From: Cytophagaceae bacterium
GTDB lineage: Bacteria; Bacteroidota; Bacteroidia; Cytophagales; Flexibacteraceae
Length of the DNA stretch: 64,000 nt
Assembly: GCA_947458545.1 (NCBI GenBank)
Contig: CANGYH010000004.1
Coordinates: 161,395 to 225,394, forward strand
Direction of reading: 5' to 3'
This document shows positions 1 to 9,100 of this stretch, piece by piece. Within the stretch, counting starts at the first letter, position 1, and every line of letters begins with the position of its first letter. The notes below the pieces were generated by a model. The model searched no databases and was not told the DNA's origin. It saw only the letters and a list, made by a program, of their open reading frames with translations. The position numbers and the translations under genes were made by a program.

Positions 1-1
1 G

Positions 2-556
2 GTGCTCGAGTACCTCAACCGCCGCCTCTCGGCCGCAGACGAGCACCACTTGCCCGCCGCCGATAAGCCGGAGCCGCCCGTCCCCGTGCTTGCACTGGTT
101 CTGCTTGCAGGCCTGACGCTATCTGCTTGCGCCACACGTCAGAGGTGTTACCGCAAGTACGGCGAGCCCGGCCATATCATGTTCGTGCGCGACACGGTGC
201 GACTTACCCAGCCCCAGAGCGAGGGCGATAAACGCCTCGAAGCGGACGCGGTAACGCTGCTGGCGCCAGGAGATAGCCTTGTGGCCACCACCCAGGACGG
301 CACGGCCACGGCCATCCTGACGCGCCTTCCGTCTGCAAGTCCCAGCCAGGCTGGCCCTTACAAGCTAAGGGCCAAGCGGCAGGCGCAGACCTTCGTGCAG
401 CCCAGGGCCGTGCCCTGCCCGCCCGTGCAGACCATACGCCCGCCTCCCGTCGTCGTCAAGCAGGTGCCCTGGTGGGTAAGCCCTGTTATTTGGGCCTTGC
501 TCACGCTCCTTGCAGTCCAGACCTTGCGCAAGCGCTTTGGACTTCCGGGATGGTAA
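2..556 (+). CDS. Putative phage spanin-like lysis lipoprotein (may continue upstream of the window)
   Basis: The reading frame is open from the first bases (GTG at 2), so the true start may lie outside the window; a GTG at 86 is an alternative. A hydrophobic stretch ends in a lipobox-like LTLSAC (Cys at about residue 43 of the longest form). Next comes a roughly 90-residue hydrophilic periplasmic-type region with a Pro/Val-rich linker. The C-terminus has one predicted membrane segment (about residues 158-175) followed by basic residues. A lipidated N-terminus plus a C-terminal inner-membrane anchor is the layout of unimolecular spanins, which join outer and inner membranes during phage lysis. 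The stop overlaps the start of the next gene, as in a phage late operon. The phage assignment is strong from context; the spanin role is inferred from topology only. Confidence 0.55.
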   Translation: MLEYLNRRLSAADEHHLPAADKPEPPVPVLALVLLAGLTLSACATRQRCYRKYGEPGHIMFVRDTVRLTQPQSEGDKRLEADAVTLLAPGDSLVATTQDGTATAILTRLPSASPSQAGPYKLRAKRQAQTFVQPRAVPCPPVQTIRPPPVVVKQVPWWVSPVIWALLTLLAVQTLRKRFGLPGW

Positions 557-1323
557 CTCTGCAAATTGAAGACGCCACGTATCAGGTGCCCTCGCGGCTG
601 GAGGAGCTGTGTAAAAAACAGCTTCTGGCCTGCGTAGGGCACCTTTTCTTTCCAGATAGACCGGCGGCGCAGGCCGCCGTGCTACTCACGCTGCTGCCGG
701 CAGCGGCCAAAAAGCAAGTGCGGCGCTTTACGGACGCCCAGCGCCTGGACGTGGTACGTGCCGTCACGGCCTGGATGGGCAAGCCGCACCATACTTGCCC
801 GATTACCAGCTTCCGTCTTGGCCTGACGCGCTACCTGCTACCACGATACGAGCGCATATCGCTCATCGAGACGGCCAAAGCGCAAGAAGCCCTTGCCCGT
901 TGGCAAAAAACCCAGAGCGAGGATGCCCTCAATCTCGCCGTTGCCACGCTTTGCCGCCCCAGGCGGCTGTGGCTGCGCTGCTTCCCCTTCGCCCGGCACT
1001 ATGCCACCGGCTGGGACGGCGACGAACGTGAGCGATACAACGCGGAAATCGTCGCAGCCAGGGCAAAGCGCATGGCCGGGCTGCCGCTGGCCAAGAAACT
1101 GCTCGTGGTATGGCACTTCGAGGGCATGATCGCAACGGCAAAACGGCAGTTCGCTGGCGTCTTCGCCCACTCCGCCCCGGGCTCCAAGCCCGCCCCGCTC
1201 ATAGACACGGTATTCCACCTCTCCGGCACGGAGCTTGGCGACTACCGAGCCGTGTCACACACGCCGCTCGTCACGGTGCTCTACCTTATCCACACGCGGC
1301 TGGAGGCCGCAGCCCAGCAATGA
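550..1323 (+). CDS. Prophage protein of unknown function (257 aa)
   Basis: I do not recognise the family. The ATG at 550 is chosen because it overlaps the previous stop by a few bases and the stop overlaps the next gene's ATG (ATGA arrangement), giving tight phage-style packing; a longer frame from 472 would run deep into the upstream gene. The protein is soluble-looking, rich in Ala, Arg and Leu, with no signal peptide or obvious membrane segment. Its N-terminal part (about residues 1-75) contains short amphipathic helices and many basic residues. Its place between a spanin-like gene and tail genes suggests a head-tail or tail-assembly role, but no motif supports a specific one. Confidence 0.6.
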   Translation: MVTLQIEDATYQVPSRLEELCKKQLLACVGHLFFPDRPAAQAAVLLTLLPAAAKKQVRRFTDAQRLDVVRAVTAWMGKPHHTCPITSFRLGLTRYLLPRYERISLIETAKAQEALARWQKTQSEDALNLAVATLCRPRRLWLRCFPFARHYATGWDGDERERYNAEIVAARAKRMAGLPLAKKLLVVWHFEGMIATAKRQFAGVFAHSAPGSKPAPLIDTVFHLSGTELGDYRAVSHTPLVTVLYLIHTRLEAAAQQ

Positions 1324-1808
1324 GCCAGATCATATCTCCCTTTGAGGACTTGAAGTCTTACTTCCAGGAGCTTGCTGGTCTACACAGGCAAGTGGCAGGC
1401 TCGTTCGTGCATGGAGACGTGCGCCGTTTTAAGGAGCGCACCCGCAGCTCGCTCACCTACCCATGCCTCTGGCTGGAGACCCCCGGCCAGGCCCTGCGAG
1501 ACAACGGTGCCGGCTCGGTTACGGTCGAGCAGGTAGGCGCCTTCTGCATCCTTTGGAACTCGCCGGACTCTTCTCCGGACGAGCAAGATCAGATATGGGC
1601 CCAAACCAACCGGATAGCCCTGGAGTTCGTCGCCCGCATACGCCACGACGCGCGGCAACGCGCGCAAAATCTGATAGCCGCCGAGGCTTTCTCGCTTGAT
1701 CCGCTAGACACGCTCTTCGTCGACAATGACTTCGGCTGGCGTGTCGAGTTCAGCCTCAAAAAACCCATTGACCTCTGCCACTCATCCGAGCCCTGGAACA
1801 ATGCCTAG
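1320..1808 (+). CDS. Prophage protein, possible tail-completion or neck protein (162 aa)
   Basis: It begins with an ATG overlapping the previous stop (ATGA) and its end overlaps the next gene's ATG at 1801, so it is translationally linked on both sides. The product is small and soluble, with mixed alpha/beta character, and no signal peptide. Size and position ahead of large tail proteins fit a tail-terminator or neck protein, which in tailed phages are typically 120-180 residues and lie between head and tail modules. I cannot see a diagnostic motif, so only the phage origin is reasonably supported. Confidence 0.55.
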   Translation: MSQIISPFEDLKSYFQELAGLHRQVAGSFVHGDVRRFKERTRSSLTYPCLWLETPGQALRDNGAGSVTVEQVGAFCILWNSPDSSPDEQDQIWAQTNRIALEFVARIRHDARQRAQNLIAAEAFSLDPLDTLFVDNDFGWRVEFSLKKPIDLCHSSEPWNNA

Positions 1809-3264
1809 TCTGCTTAACCCCGTTGCCGTCGCTCCAGTCGGCCAACCCTTCAGATACGTCATCGAGCTTGACGTACCCATCGCCTCGCTGCTGCAGGGCG
1901 CGGGCTGCCAGGGAGACGACGGCTGGATCAAGGTGTCCGGCCTGCCCAGCGGTCTTGCCTGGAATCCCAAGACTTATGCCATTGTGGGCGAGGCGGCGGA
2001 CAACGGAGGCCAGGGCGAAACCTTCACCGTCCAGATCAATCTCTTCGGCACCGACGAGTTCTGCAACCCACTCATCCTGCATAGCTTCCAGCTCTACATC
2101 TACGTCGGCGAGAAGCCGGTGTGGAGTAAGAACCTGGTGGTTACCGAGGTGCTGAACGTCGCCGCCGGACAGCAGGCACAGTTGGAGCTCTACGTGGAGA
2201 CGGCCTACCTGTCGGACGAGTTCGAAAAGGTCCTTACAATGGAGCGTCCGCATCATCGCCTGGGCAACGCTTACTTCAGCTACAGCCATGTGCTCGACGC
2301 GATTCTTGAGGCTGGCGCAGAGAAGGACGTACCCTCCCCTTCGCAAACTTGGAAGGTACACAGGCACTCGGTACGGCGCTTCTACACCAGAACGCGTCTG
2401 GTGATGGGAGAGCTATCCACCGACTGGCAGGCCCAGCCGACCCGCACGGTCTTCTTGGGTGGGATTCCCTTTCAGCATTTTCCGCAAGACCTCTCGCTGG
2501 CGCAGGCTCCCTTTTTTGGCATATCCGGCCAGGCGTTGATGGACAACACGGCAGGCACCCTGCAGGTGCGTCAAGCGCCGCTTTACCTAAGCCTGTTCGG
2601 CTACGCCTCCAACGAGGACAGACTCATCTTCCGCTTCACGGGCCTCGACGGTACGCCCCGAACCGAGACCGTACAGTACGACTGGACGGAGGAGTCAGGC
2701 GCGGTGGAAGGCCAGGCGGCGCTGCTGCTGCATACCCGCCGCCTGGATAGCTGGCCGCGGGCGGACGAGCGAGACGAGTTCACGGTGGAATTCGAGTCCG
2801 GCGTCAGCCAAGTCTATAATGCAGGGCCTTGGCGCTTCAGCGTTGACCGAAGCTACGTCGAGCGAGAGCGCACCCTACTTTACCGCTCGGCCAAAGGCGG
2901 CTGGCAGACATTCACTTGCCATGGGCTCTCTTCCACCTCGCTTGCCGTGCAGAGGCAAGAAGCGAGCCGTGCGCTGCAGGTAGGCTATGACCCCATCCAG
3001 CCCACTCACTTCGCGGCCGGGCTGACGGCCGCAACGAAGGTCAAGGTCTCGACCGGTTGGTTTGACGACGTCAACACCGGTGCCCGCGTTTTGACCGAGA
3101 TAATGTTTTCGCGCCAGATTTACGAGCTGGTCAACGGGCAGTGGCTACCCATACTGCTTGGGAAGGATAGCGTTGATTTGCGAGAGTCGGAGCGTGACTT
3201 CATGAGAGGCACCACTATAGAGTACCGCTACGGATTCGACACAACAGGCTACTCCCCGCTATGA
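1801..3264 (+). CDS. Prophage structural protein with putative Ig-like N-terminal module (487 aa)
   Basis: The start at ATG 1801 overlaps the previous gene by 8 bases. Residues about 20-95 read like a putative immunoglobulin-like fold of the He_PIG type: the pattern GLPSGLAWNPKTYAIVGEA matches the family's usual G-L-P-x-G-L then G-x-x-x-G signature. The rest is beta-rich with many aromatic residues (YSHVLDAILEAG, RFYTRTRLVMGEL), typical of virion surface or tail-tip proteins. There is no signal peptide. It is followed with a 4-base overlap by another large structural protein, so the two probably act in the same part of the particle. The exact role (tail tip, adhesin or baseplate) is not determinable here. 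Confidence 0.55.
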   Translation: MPSLLNPVAVAPVGQPFRYVIELDVPIASLLQGAGCQGDDGWIKVSGLPSGLAWNPKTYAIVGEAADNGGQGETFTVQINLFGTDEFCNPLILHSFQLYIYVGEKPVWSKNLVVTEVLNVAAGQQAQLELYVETAYLSDEFEKVLTMERPHHRLGNAYFSYSHVLDAILEAGAEKDVPSPSQTWKVHRHSVRRFYTRTRLVMGELSTDWQAQPTRTVFLGGIPFQHFPQDLSLAQAPFFGISGQALMDNTAGTLQVRQAPLYLSLFGYASNEDRLIFRFTGLDGTPRTETVQYDWTEESGAVEGQAALLLHTRRLDSWPRADERDEFTVEFESGVSQVYNAGPWRFSVDRSYVERERTLLYRSAKGGWQTFTCHGLSSTSLAVQRQEASRALQVGYDPIQPTHFAAGLTAATKVKVSTGWFDDVNTGARVLTEIMFSRQIYELVNGQWLPILLGKDSVDLRESERDFMRGTTIEYRYGFDTTGYSPL

Positions 3265-5579
3265 TTGAGATCTACGTTAAGGGCCGGGCGCTTGACCTTG
3301 CGCCCGACGCCAGCGTGAGCCTGGTGTTCAATAACTCGCTCTTCGATTCGGACGTGCTGCAGGGCTCGTTCTCCTACCCCTTCACGCTGCCTGCCTCGCC
3401 TCACAACCGGCTGACGCTCGGCTTTCCGGAGATCATCGAGAACCTGGCCGAGCTGGAGACCGAGTACGAGTGCCTGTTCGTCTATGAGGCCCTTGCCCTG
3501 CGGGCGAGACTCAAAGTGCGTGAGGTAACCCATAGCGCCTACTCGGTAAATCTGTTCACGCAAGTGGGCGCGGTGGCCGACAAGCTCAAGACGCTGAAGC
3601 TGCAAGACCTGCCGCTTGAGACCATCCTGCTGCCTGCAGACCCGCGGCCCGTGATGACGTTGGGCTTCACGCTCTACGGCCCGCCGCCGCCGCTGGGCTC
3701 GATCATCAACTTCCGCGTTTTCTTCCAGGGGCCGAACGCCTTTACCTACCACCCGGTGCTCTGGCGAGGCAGCGTCGAGCAGTTGATCCAAGACCTTGCC
3801 GCCAAAATCAACGGGCAGACTTCGCCGCAGCCGCTTGATCCTGCTCGCGTATATGACCAGTACGAGCTAGTGACCGATTCTGCCGGCAACGTATGGGAGG
3901 CTCAGTTCAACAACACAGTCGGCCAGACGCTGGATGACGTACACTGGATACTGGTGTGTCCGGCCGCGCAGTGGCCGGACTACTGGCGCCTCTTCATCTC
4001 GCCGAAGTACTATCTCTACGACGATCCGTATGACATCTACGCCGTGGAGGCGGTGGCCAGCGGTACGCTGCTTTACCTTTTCGACAACAGCGGCGGCACG
4101 GTCGAGCCCTTGGACTACGTGCTCACCTGGGGGCAGACCTTCGGCACCCTGGCCGTCACGACAGGCTTTCAAAGCATCTCCAGCCCGAGCAGCGACACCA
4201 ACTTTAGGCTGGTGCTGGACGCCATGTTCCAGCAGGCCTCCAACAACCCTTGGCCGGAGAACAACTACGCCTTCCCCTGCATCTACAATCCGGGAGCCTT
4301 TGACGACGCGGCCTTCACGCCTCAAGTGACCACCCGGCCGTACCTGAACTACCATGTGAACGGCGGCTACCAGTATCCGATCAGCGGCTTTGCCAAGCAC
4401 TTTTACAGCCCGCAAGTCTATGTAGGGCACGTGCTCGGCAGGCTCTTCTCGGAGCTTGGCGTAGAGCTGACGCTGGAGGCATTCGACGAGATGATCCAGC
4501 TGCGGCGGCTGCTCGTGTACAACAACACGGCCGCCGTCAAGGTAGTGGCCGCTAACGGGCAGCCTTCCTTTCTTTTGATGCCCTACCGGATCCGGCTGGC
4601 CGACCACATGCCAGAGTGCAGCCTGGGCGAGTTCCTAAACGCCCTGCGCCAGATGCTTTACCTGGGTGCGCTTTGGGACATAGAGGCCAGGCGCTGCCGG
4701 GTAGTTAACCTGAAGACGGTGCTGGCCTCGCCCTCGGCAAAGGACTGGTCACTGCTGGCCGAGCGCGAGTACCGCCTGCTACGCGACGACCCAGGCGGCT
4801 TCACGCTAAGCTACGGCTTCGACGCTGCCGACGGCTTCGTAAAGACGCGACTGCCGGACTTGTCTAAGTACCGTATCGGCGAGCCTGTCTTTGCCTTAAA
4901 CGAGCTGCCCACCACCGCACCCACGACCGGCGACATCTTCGACGTCGACCAGGTAAGGTACGTTATTGCCGAAGACGGCTATTACAAGCCCTTCTGGACG
5001 ACGGGCAACGGGCTTGTATGGAGCCGCATTGCGGATGCGCTCTATCCGATGACGATCGGCGGCGGCAAGACCAATCGCCAGGCTAAGGCAAGTCCGCTGC
5101 TTGAGGATCGGCGAGAAGACGAAGTGGGCAATTCGGATTACCAGGTCAGCCGCTCGTGGCTCGTGCCGGCGGTGAGCCAAAAACTCAACGTCCGAGATCT
5201 CAACATCAGCCAGGAGGCAGGCCTGCGGTTCTACTTTTTTTGGGGTTTTCACCCAGACAGCCAGGGCAACAACTACCCGCTGGCCAGCTCCGGAAACGTG
5301 AACTACCAGGGGCAGCCGATGGGCGAGCTTGCGCTCCGCTACGACACCGAGGCGGGCATTTACGCCCAGCTTGCAAAGCCGTGGCTTGACTTCCTGCAGG
5401 CCACCAAGAAGGTGGTGCGCAGCTTCCACCTCACTTCGCTGGATTTGAAGAACCTGGCGCAGGACGACAAGATCGAGGTGGATGGCAACCGCTACCTATG
5501 GCGGTCATGCAAGGTGACCTTTCCGATCCGCAAGCCCGCCGAGATGGAGTTGTGGCTTTGCGACCGCTCGGTTCTTTAG
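3261..5579 (+). CDS. Large prophage tail-associated protein (772 aa)
   Basis: The ATG overlaps the preceding stop (ATGA). The protein is beta-rich with abundant Tyr, Phe, Asn and Gly in its middle (about residues 230-420) and starts MIEIYVKGRALDLAPD, a style common at the N-terminus of tail-tip or hub proteins. No transmembrane segment, signal peptide or enzyme motif is evident. Position between an Ig-like protein and a gp10-like tail protein, just before the tape measure, supports a tail role. It is unusual that such a large tail protein lies before rather than after the tape measure gene, as in lambda-type order. I do not assign a named family. Confidence 0.55.
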   Translation: MIEIYVKGRALDLAPDASVSLVFNNSLFDSDVLQGSFSYPFTLPASPHNRLTLGFPEIIENLAELETEYECLFVYEALALRARLKVREVTHSAYSVNLFTQVGAVADKLKTLKLQDLPLETILLPADPRPVMTLGFTLYGPPPPLGSIINFRVFFQGPNAFTYHPVLWRGSVEQLIQDLAAKINGQTSPQPLDPARVYDQYELVTDSAGNVWEAQFNNTVGQTLDDVHWILVCPAAQWPDYWRLFISPKYYLYDDPYDIYAVEAVASGTLLYLFDNSGGTVEPLDYVLTWGQTFGTLAVTTGFQSISSPSSDTNFRLVLDAMFQQASNNPWPENNYAFPCIYNPGAFDDAAFTPQVTTRPYLNYHVNGGYQYPISGFAKHFYSPQVYVGHVLGRLFSELGVELTLEAFDEMIQLRRLLVYNNTAAVKVVAANGQPSFLLMPYRIRLADHMPECSLGEFLNALRQMLYLGALWDIEARRCRVVNLKTVLASPSAKDWSLLAEREYRLLRDDPGGFTLSYGFDAADGFVKTRLPDLSKYRIGEPVFALNELPTTAPTTGDIFDVDQVRYVIAEDGYYKPFWTTGNGLVWSRIADALYPMTIGGGKTNRQAKASPLLEDRREDEVGNSDYQVSRSWLVPAVSQKLNVRDLNISQEAGLRFYFFWGFHPDSQGNNYPLASSGNVNYQGQPMGELALRYDTEAGIYAQLAKPWLDFLQATKKVVRSFHLTSLDLKNLAQDDKIEVDGNRYLWRSCKVTFPIRKPAEMELWLCDRSVL

Positions 5580-5618
5580 GCCTTTTTAGGCCGGGCTTGC
5601 GGCCCTCAATTTGGGCCA

Positions 5619-6164
5619 ATGCAACGGCCGCAGGCGAAGGATTACAACGAGACGGTAAACGAGGTCGTCGCCGCCTGGACGGAGTACGCGGCGCGTGAGC
5701 TGAAGGCCAAGCTGGCCAAGCGCGGCATGGTAATGACGGGCGAGCTGCAAAGCTCCATCGCCTGGAGCATTACGGCCGCCAACATCGAGGGGCAGGCGGC
5801 GGCCACGCTGGGCGTGAGGAACTACGGACGCTTCAAGGACATGAAGCGGCTGACCTACACGCGTCCGGCCAACTTCGACGCCATGCTCGGCTTCGTGCAG
5901 AAGAAGGGCCTAGCTGCCTTCTCCTACGTGCCCGGCTATCGAAACGGCCGCATACCCTCTACGTCCGTGGCTATGAACCGCATCGCCTGGGGCATAGCCT
6001 GGAGCCGCCTGCGCAAGTACCAGCATCGCCGGAAGCAATGGCTCAACAAGTTCCTCTACGGCCCGCTCGTGGGCAGGCTGGTAGATGATCTGATCGAGAA
6101 GACGGGTACGAGCGCCGTGCAAATCATAGAGGCCGACATCGAGGCCGCATTCAAAAACGCCTAA
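5619..6164 (+). CDS. Prophage HK97-gp10-like minor tail protein (181 aa)
   Basis: The protein has the general features of the HK97 gp10 / head-tail joining family: a basic, helical N-terminal part (residues about 8-36), the motif MVMTGELQSSIAW where gp10-like proteins often have a T-G-x-L-xx-S-I segment, then a short beta region and a basic C-terminus. The start ATG at 5619 lies 39 bases after the previous stop; the gap contains no gene. The tape measure gene begins 7 bases downstream. In tailed phages gp10-like proteins act at the head-tail junction or tail completion. Family assignment is by eye and moderate. Confidence 0.55.
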   Translation: MQRPQAKDYNETVNEVVAAWTEYAARELKAKLAKRGMVMTGELQSSIAWSITAANIEGQAAATLGVRNYGRFKDMKRLTYTRPANFDAMLGFVQKKGLAAFSYVPGYRNGRIPSTSVAMNRIAWGIAWSRLRKYQHRRKQWLNKFLYGPLVGRLVDDLIEKTGTSAVQIIEADIEAAFKNA

Positions 6165-6170
6165 GAACCT

Positions 6171-9100
6171 ATGGCTGAACTAGCTCCGATTAAAGTGATG
6201 GTCAACGGCGAGGTCGCCGGAAAGACCATCAAAGACCTTCAGGGCACCGTGGCAGGTCTGGCGCGAGAGCTGCAGCGCCTGCCCATCGCCTCCGATGCCT
6301 GGATCGAGAAAGCTCGTCAGTACGACGAGGCGACCGGCAATCTGCGCCAGGCCAGGGACGCGGCCAAGCAGGTGTCAGACCAGATCAACCGGCTCGATCC
6401 AAGCTCGATGCGAGGCCTGCAACAGGAGGCCCAGCGCCTGGGCTCGGAACTGGAGCGACTTCCTGTTTACTCCGAGGCCTGGATAGTCAAGACGCGAGAG
6501 CTGGAGACCGTCAAAAAGCGCATCCAGGATGCGGGCAAGGCGGCAAAGGAAGTGGCGCAAGCCATGGGCGAGGCGCAGCCGAGCGCCCTCGTGGAGGCCG
6601 GGCAGCGCATCGGTGAGCTGCGGGAGAAGTACGGCTCCACCCGTGAGGCCATCCGGCAGATGAAGACGGAGGCCCAGCAGCTTGCCGCGCAGATGCAGCG
6701 CCTGCCCGAGGGCTCGGCCGAGTGGATAGAGAAGTCCAAGGGCTTTGAGAAGATCACGGCCGAACTCAACCAGGCGGAAGGTGCCGCCCGGCAAGTGGCA
6801 AGGGCCCTGGGCCAGGCGGGAGAGGAGAGCCGCAAGTTCACCCTCGGCGATGTGGCCAGCTTCGCCGGCACCTTCGCGGGCGTACAGCTTGGCGTAGAGG
6901 CCGCGGCGTCGGCCATCTCGAGTTTTGCCAGCTCGTCCGTTGAGTCCATCTCGCAGTTTGAAGCCAGCTTGTCAAGTCTTAAGGCCATCACCGGCGCTAC
7001 TGCTGAAGACCTTGAGTTCTACTCCGAGGCTGCACGCAAGATTGGCGAGACCACGACGCTCTCGGCCATCGAGGCGGTTGAGGCATTTAAGCTGATTGGC
7101 TCGGCCAAGCCGGAGCTACTGGCTAACAAGGAAGCGCTGACGGCCGTCACGCAAGAGGCCATCGCACTTGCGCAGGCTTCCGGTCTTGCCTTGCCCGAGG
7201 CTGCCAACGCGCTTGTAGGCTCTCTGAATCAGTTCGGTGCGGGAGCGGATCAGGCAAGCCGATACATCAACGTGCTTGCCGCTGGCGCCAAGGAAGGCGC
7301 TTCGGAGATTACCGAGACAGCCGCAGCATTGAAGAACTCGGGTACGGTGGCAGCAGCGGCAGGCCTTTCTTTCGAGGCCACGAACGCGGTGCTGCAGTCG
7401 CTTTCGGCAATCTCCCTTAAAGGGAGCGAGGCAGGTACCGGCTTGCGTAACGTGCTGCTGCGGCTGCAGGCCGGGGCGGACGACACCAACCCTAAGCTGG
7501 TAGGACTGCAAACTGCCCTCGATAACCTGGCGCAAAAGAACCTGTCCGCGGCAGAATTGACAAAGCAGTTTGGCGCGGAGAACGTGGTCGTAGCCCAGCG
7601 CATGATCGCAAGCCGGGGCGAGATAGAGCGCCTGACTGGAGCCATAAGCGGCACACAGGAGGCCTATAAGCAGGCAGGCGACAACACGAACAACTTCGAG
7701 GCGGACATGAAGAGGCTGAAGGCTTCCTTCGAGACGCTGCAGATCGAGGTAATGAGCAAGATGCTGCCAGCACTCGAGCTATTTACGCGCGCCACCATCG
7801 CGCTGATCAACGGTCTGAAGGAGTTGCCGGGCTGGATTTACGACAACCGCGAGGCCCTCCTCGCCCTGGTGGTGGCGCTCGTAAGCCTCAACGCGAATCA
7901 GATTCGTGCCTCGGCCAGTACGCTTGCCTTCACGGCCGTGGAGAAGGCAAGGGCAATCGCCACCAAGTCTTCAGCCGCGGCGCAGTGGCTGCTCAATGCG
8001 GCCATGACCGCGAACCCCATCGGACTTGTGATCGCGGCGGTGGCCCTGGTGGTGGCAGGCTTCGTAACGCTCTACAAGAACAGCGAGATGCTCCGGGCAG
8101 GCATCGCAGGCCTGTGGAACGGCATCAAGGAGCTTGCCTCGATGTACCTGCAGTTTTGGAAGGCGCTTGCCACAGGCGATATCTCCGGCATCGTGGACAT
8201 GTTCAAGGGAGCAGGCAAGCGGATTGCAAGTGCCTTCTCCTCGGGCTACGACGAGAAGATCAAGGAGGAGCACCAGGTCAACAAGCGGGCAGACGCCGAC
8301 CGTGCCAAAGACCGAGCAGAGTCGGAGGCCAAGGCAGCCAACGCGGCTACCCAGCAGGCGGTGGCGGCCAAGGTCGGCCTTATCAAGAAGCTCGAGGAGG
8401 ACATGAAGGCGCTGCGAGACCAGCTTTCCGATGCCGCCACCAGGTCGGAGATCGACCGCATCCGCAAGCAGATCGTGCGCACCCAAGCGGTGCTCGATGA
8501 GCTGACGGGTAAGGCGGCGGAAGAACGTGCCAAGAAGGCTAAGGAGGAAGCCGAGAAACGCAAGAAGGAACTGGAGCAGCGGGCCAAGGACGAGCTTGAC
8601 GCTCTGCGCAAGGCACAGGCCAACGAGCGCGCTTTGATCGCCGACGAGACCGCGCGAAAGGTGGCAGATCTGCGTGCCGCGGCTCAACTCGAAGTTGAGG
8701 CCGCCCAAGGCCGCAGAAGCACGGCCGAGACCAAGGCCAGGGAGATTGCCTCGATCGAGGCCAAGCTGCAGCGCGACATCGCCGACACGCTCGATAAGGG
8801 CCACCGGGCAGCGCAGGAGAAGGCCGAGAAGGCCGCGGCTGATCAGCTACGGATCGCGAGAGACAAAGCCCAGGCACTGGCTGACCTTGCCGTACTGCAG
8901 GCGCAGGAAGAGCAGCGCCTAGCCCAGCAGCGCGGCGACTTCGCAGGCAGCCAGGCGGCAGGCCGTCAGCTGCTCGATGCCCAGCTTGCGCAGCTTCAGA
9001 CGCAAGCCGATATGGAGCTGCAGCAGATGGGATTGACCGAAGAGCGCAAGCAGCTGATTCTTGCCGAGAGCCAGGCCAAGCAGGCGCAGATGCTAGACGG

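Noticed and set aside
472..549. Longer N-terminus for the second prophage gene (from 472)
   Set aside because: It would overlap most of the spanin-like gene's C-terminus, and the ATG at 550 gives the tight overlap typical of the operon.
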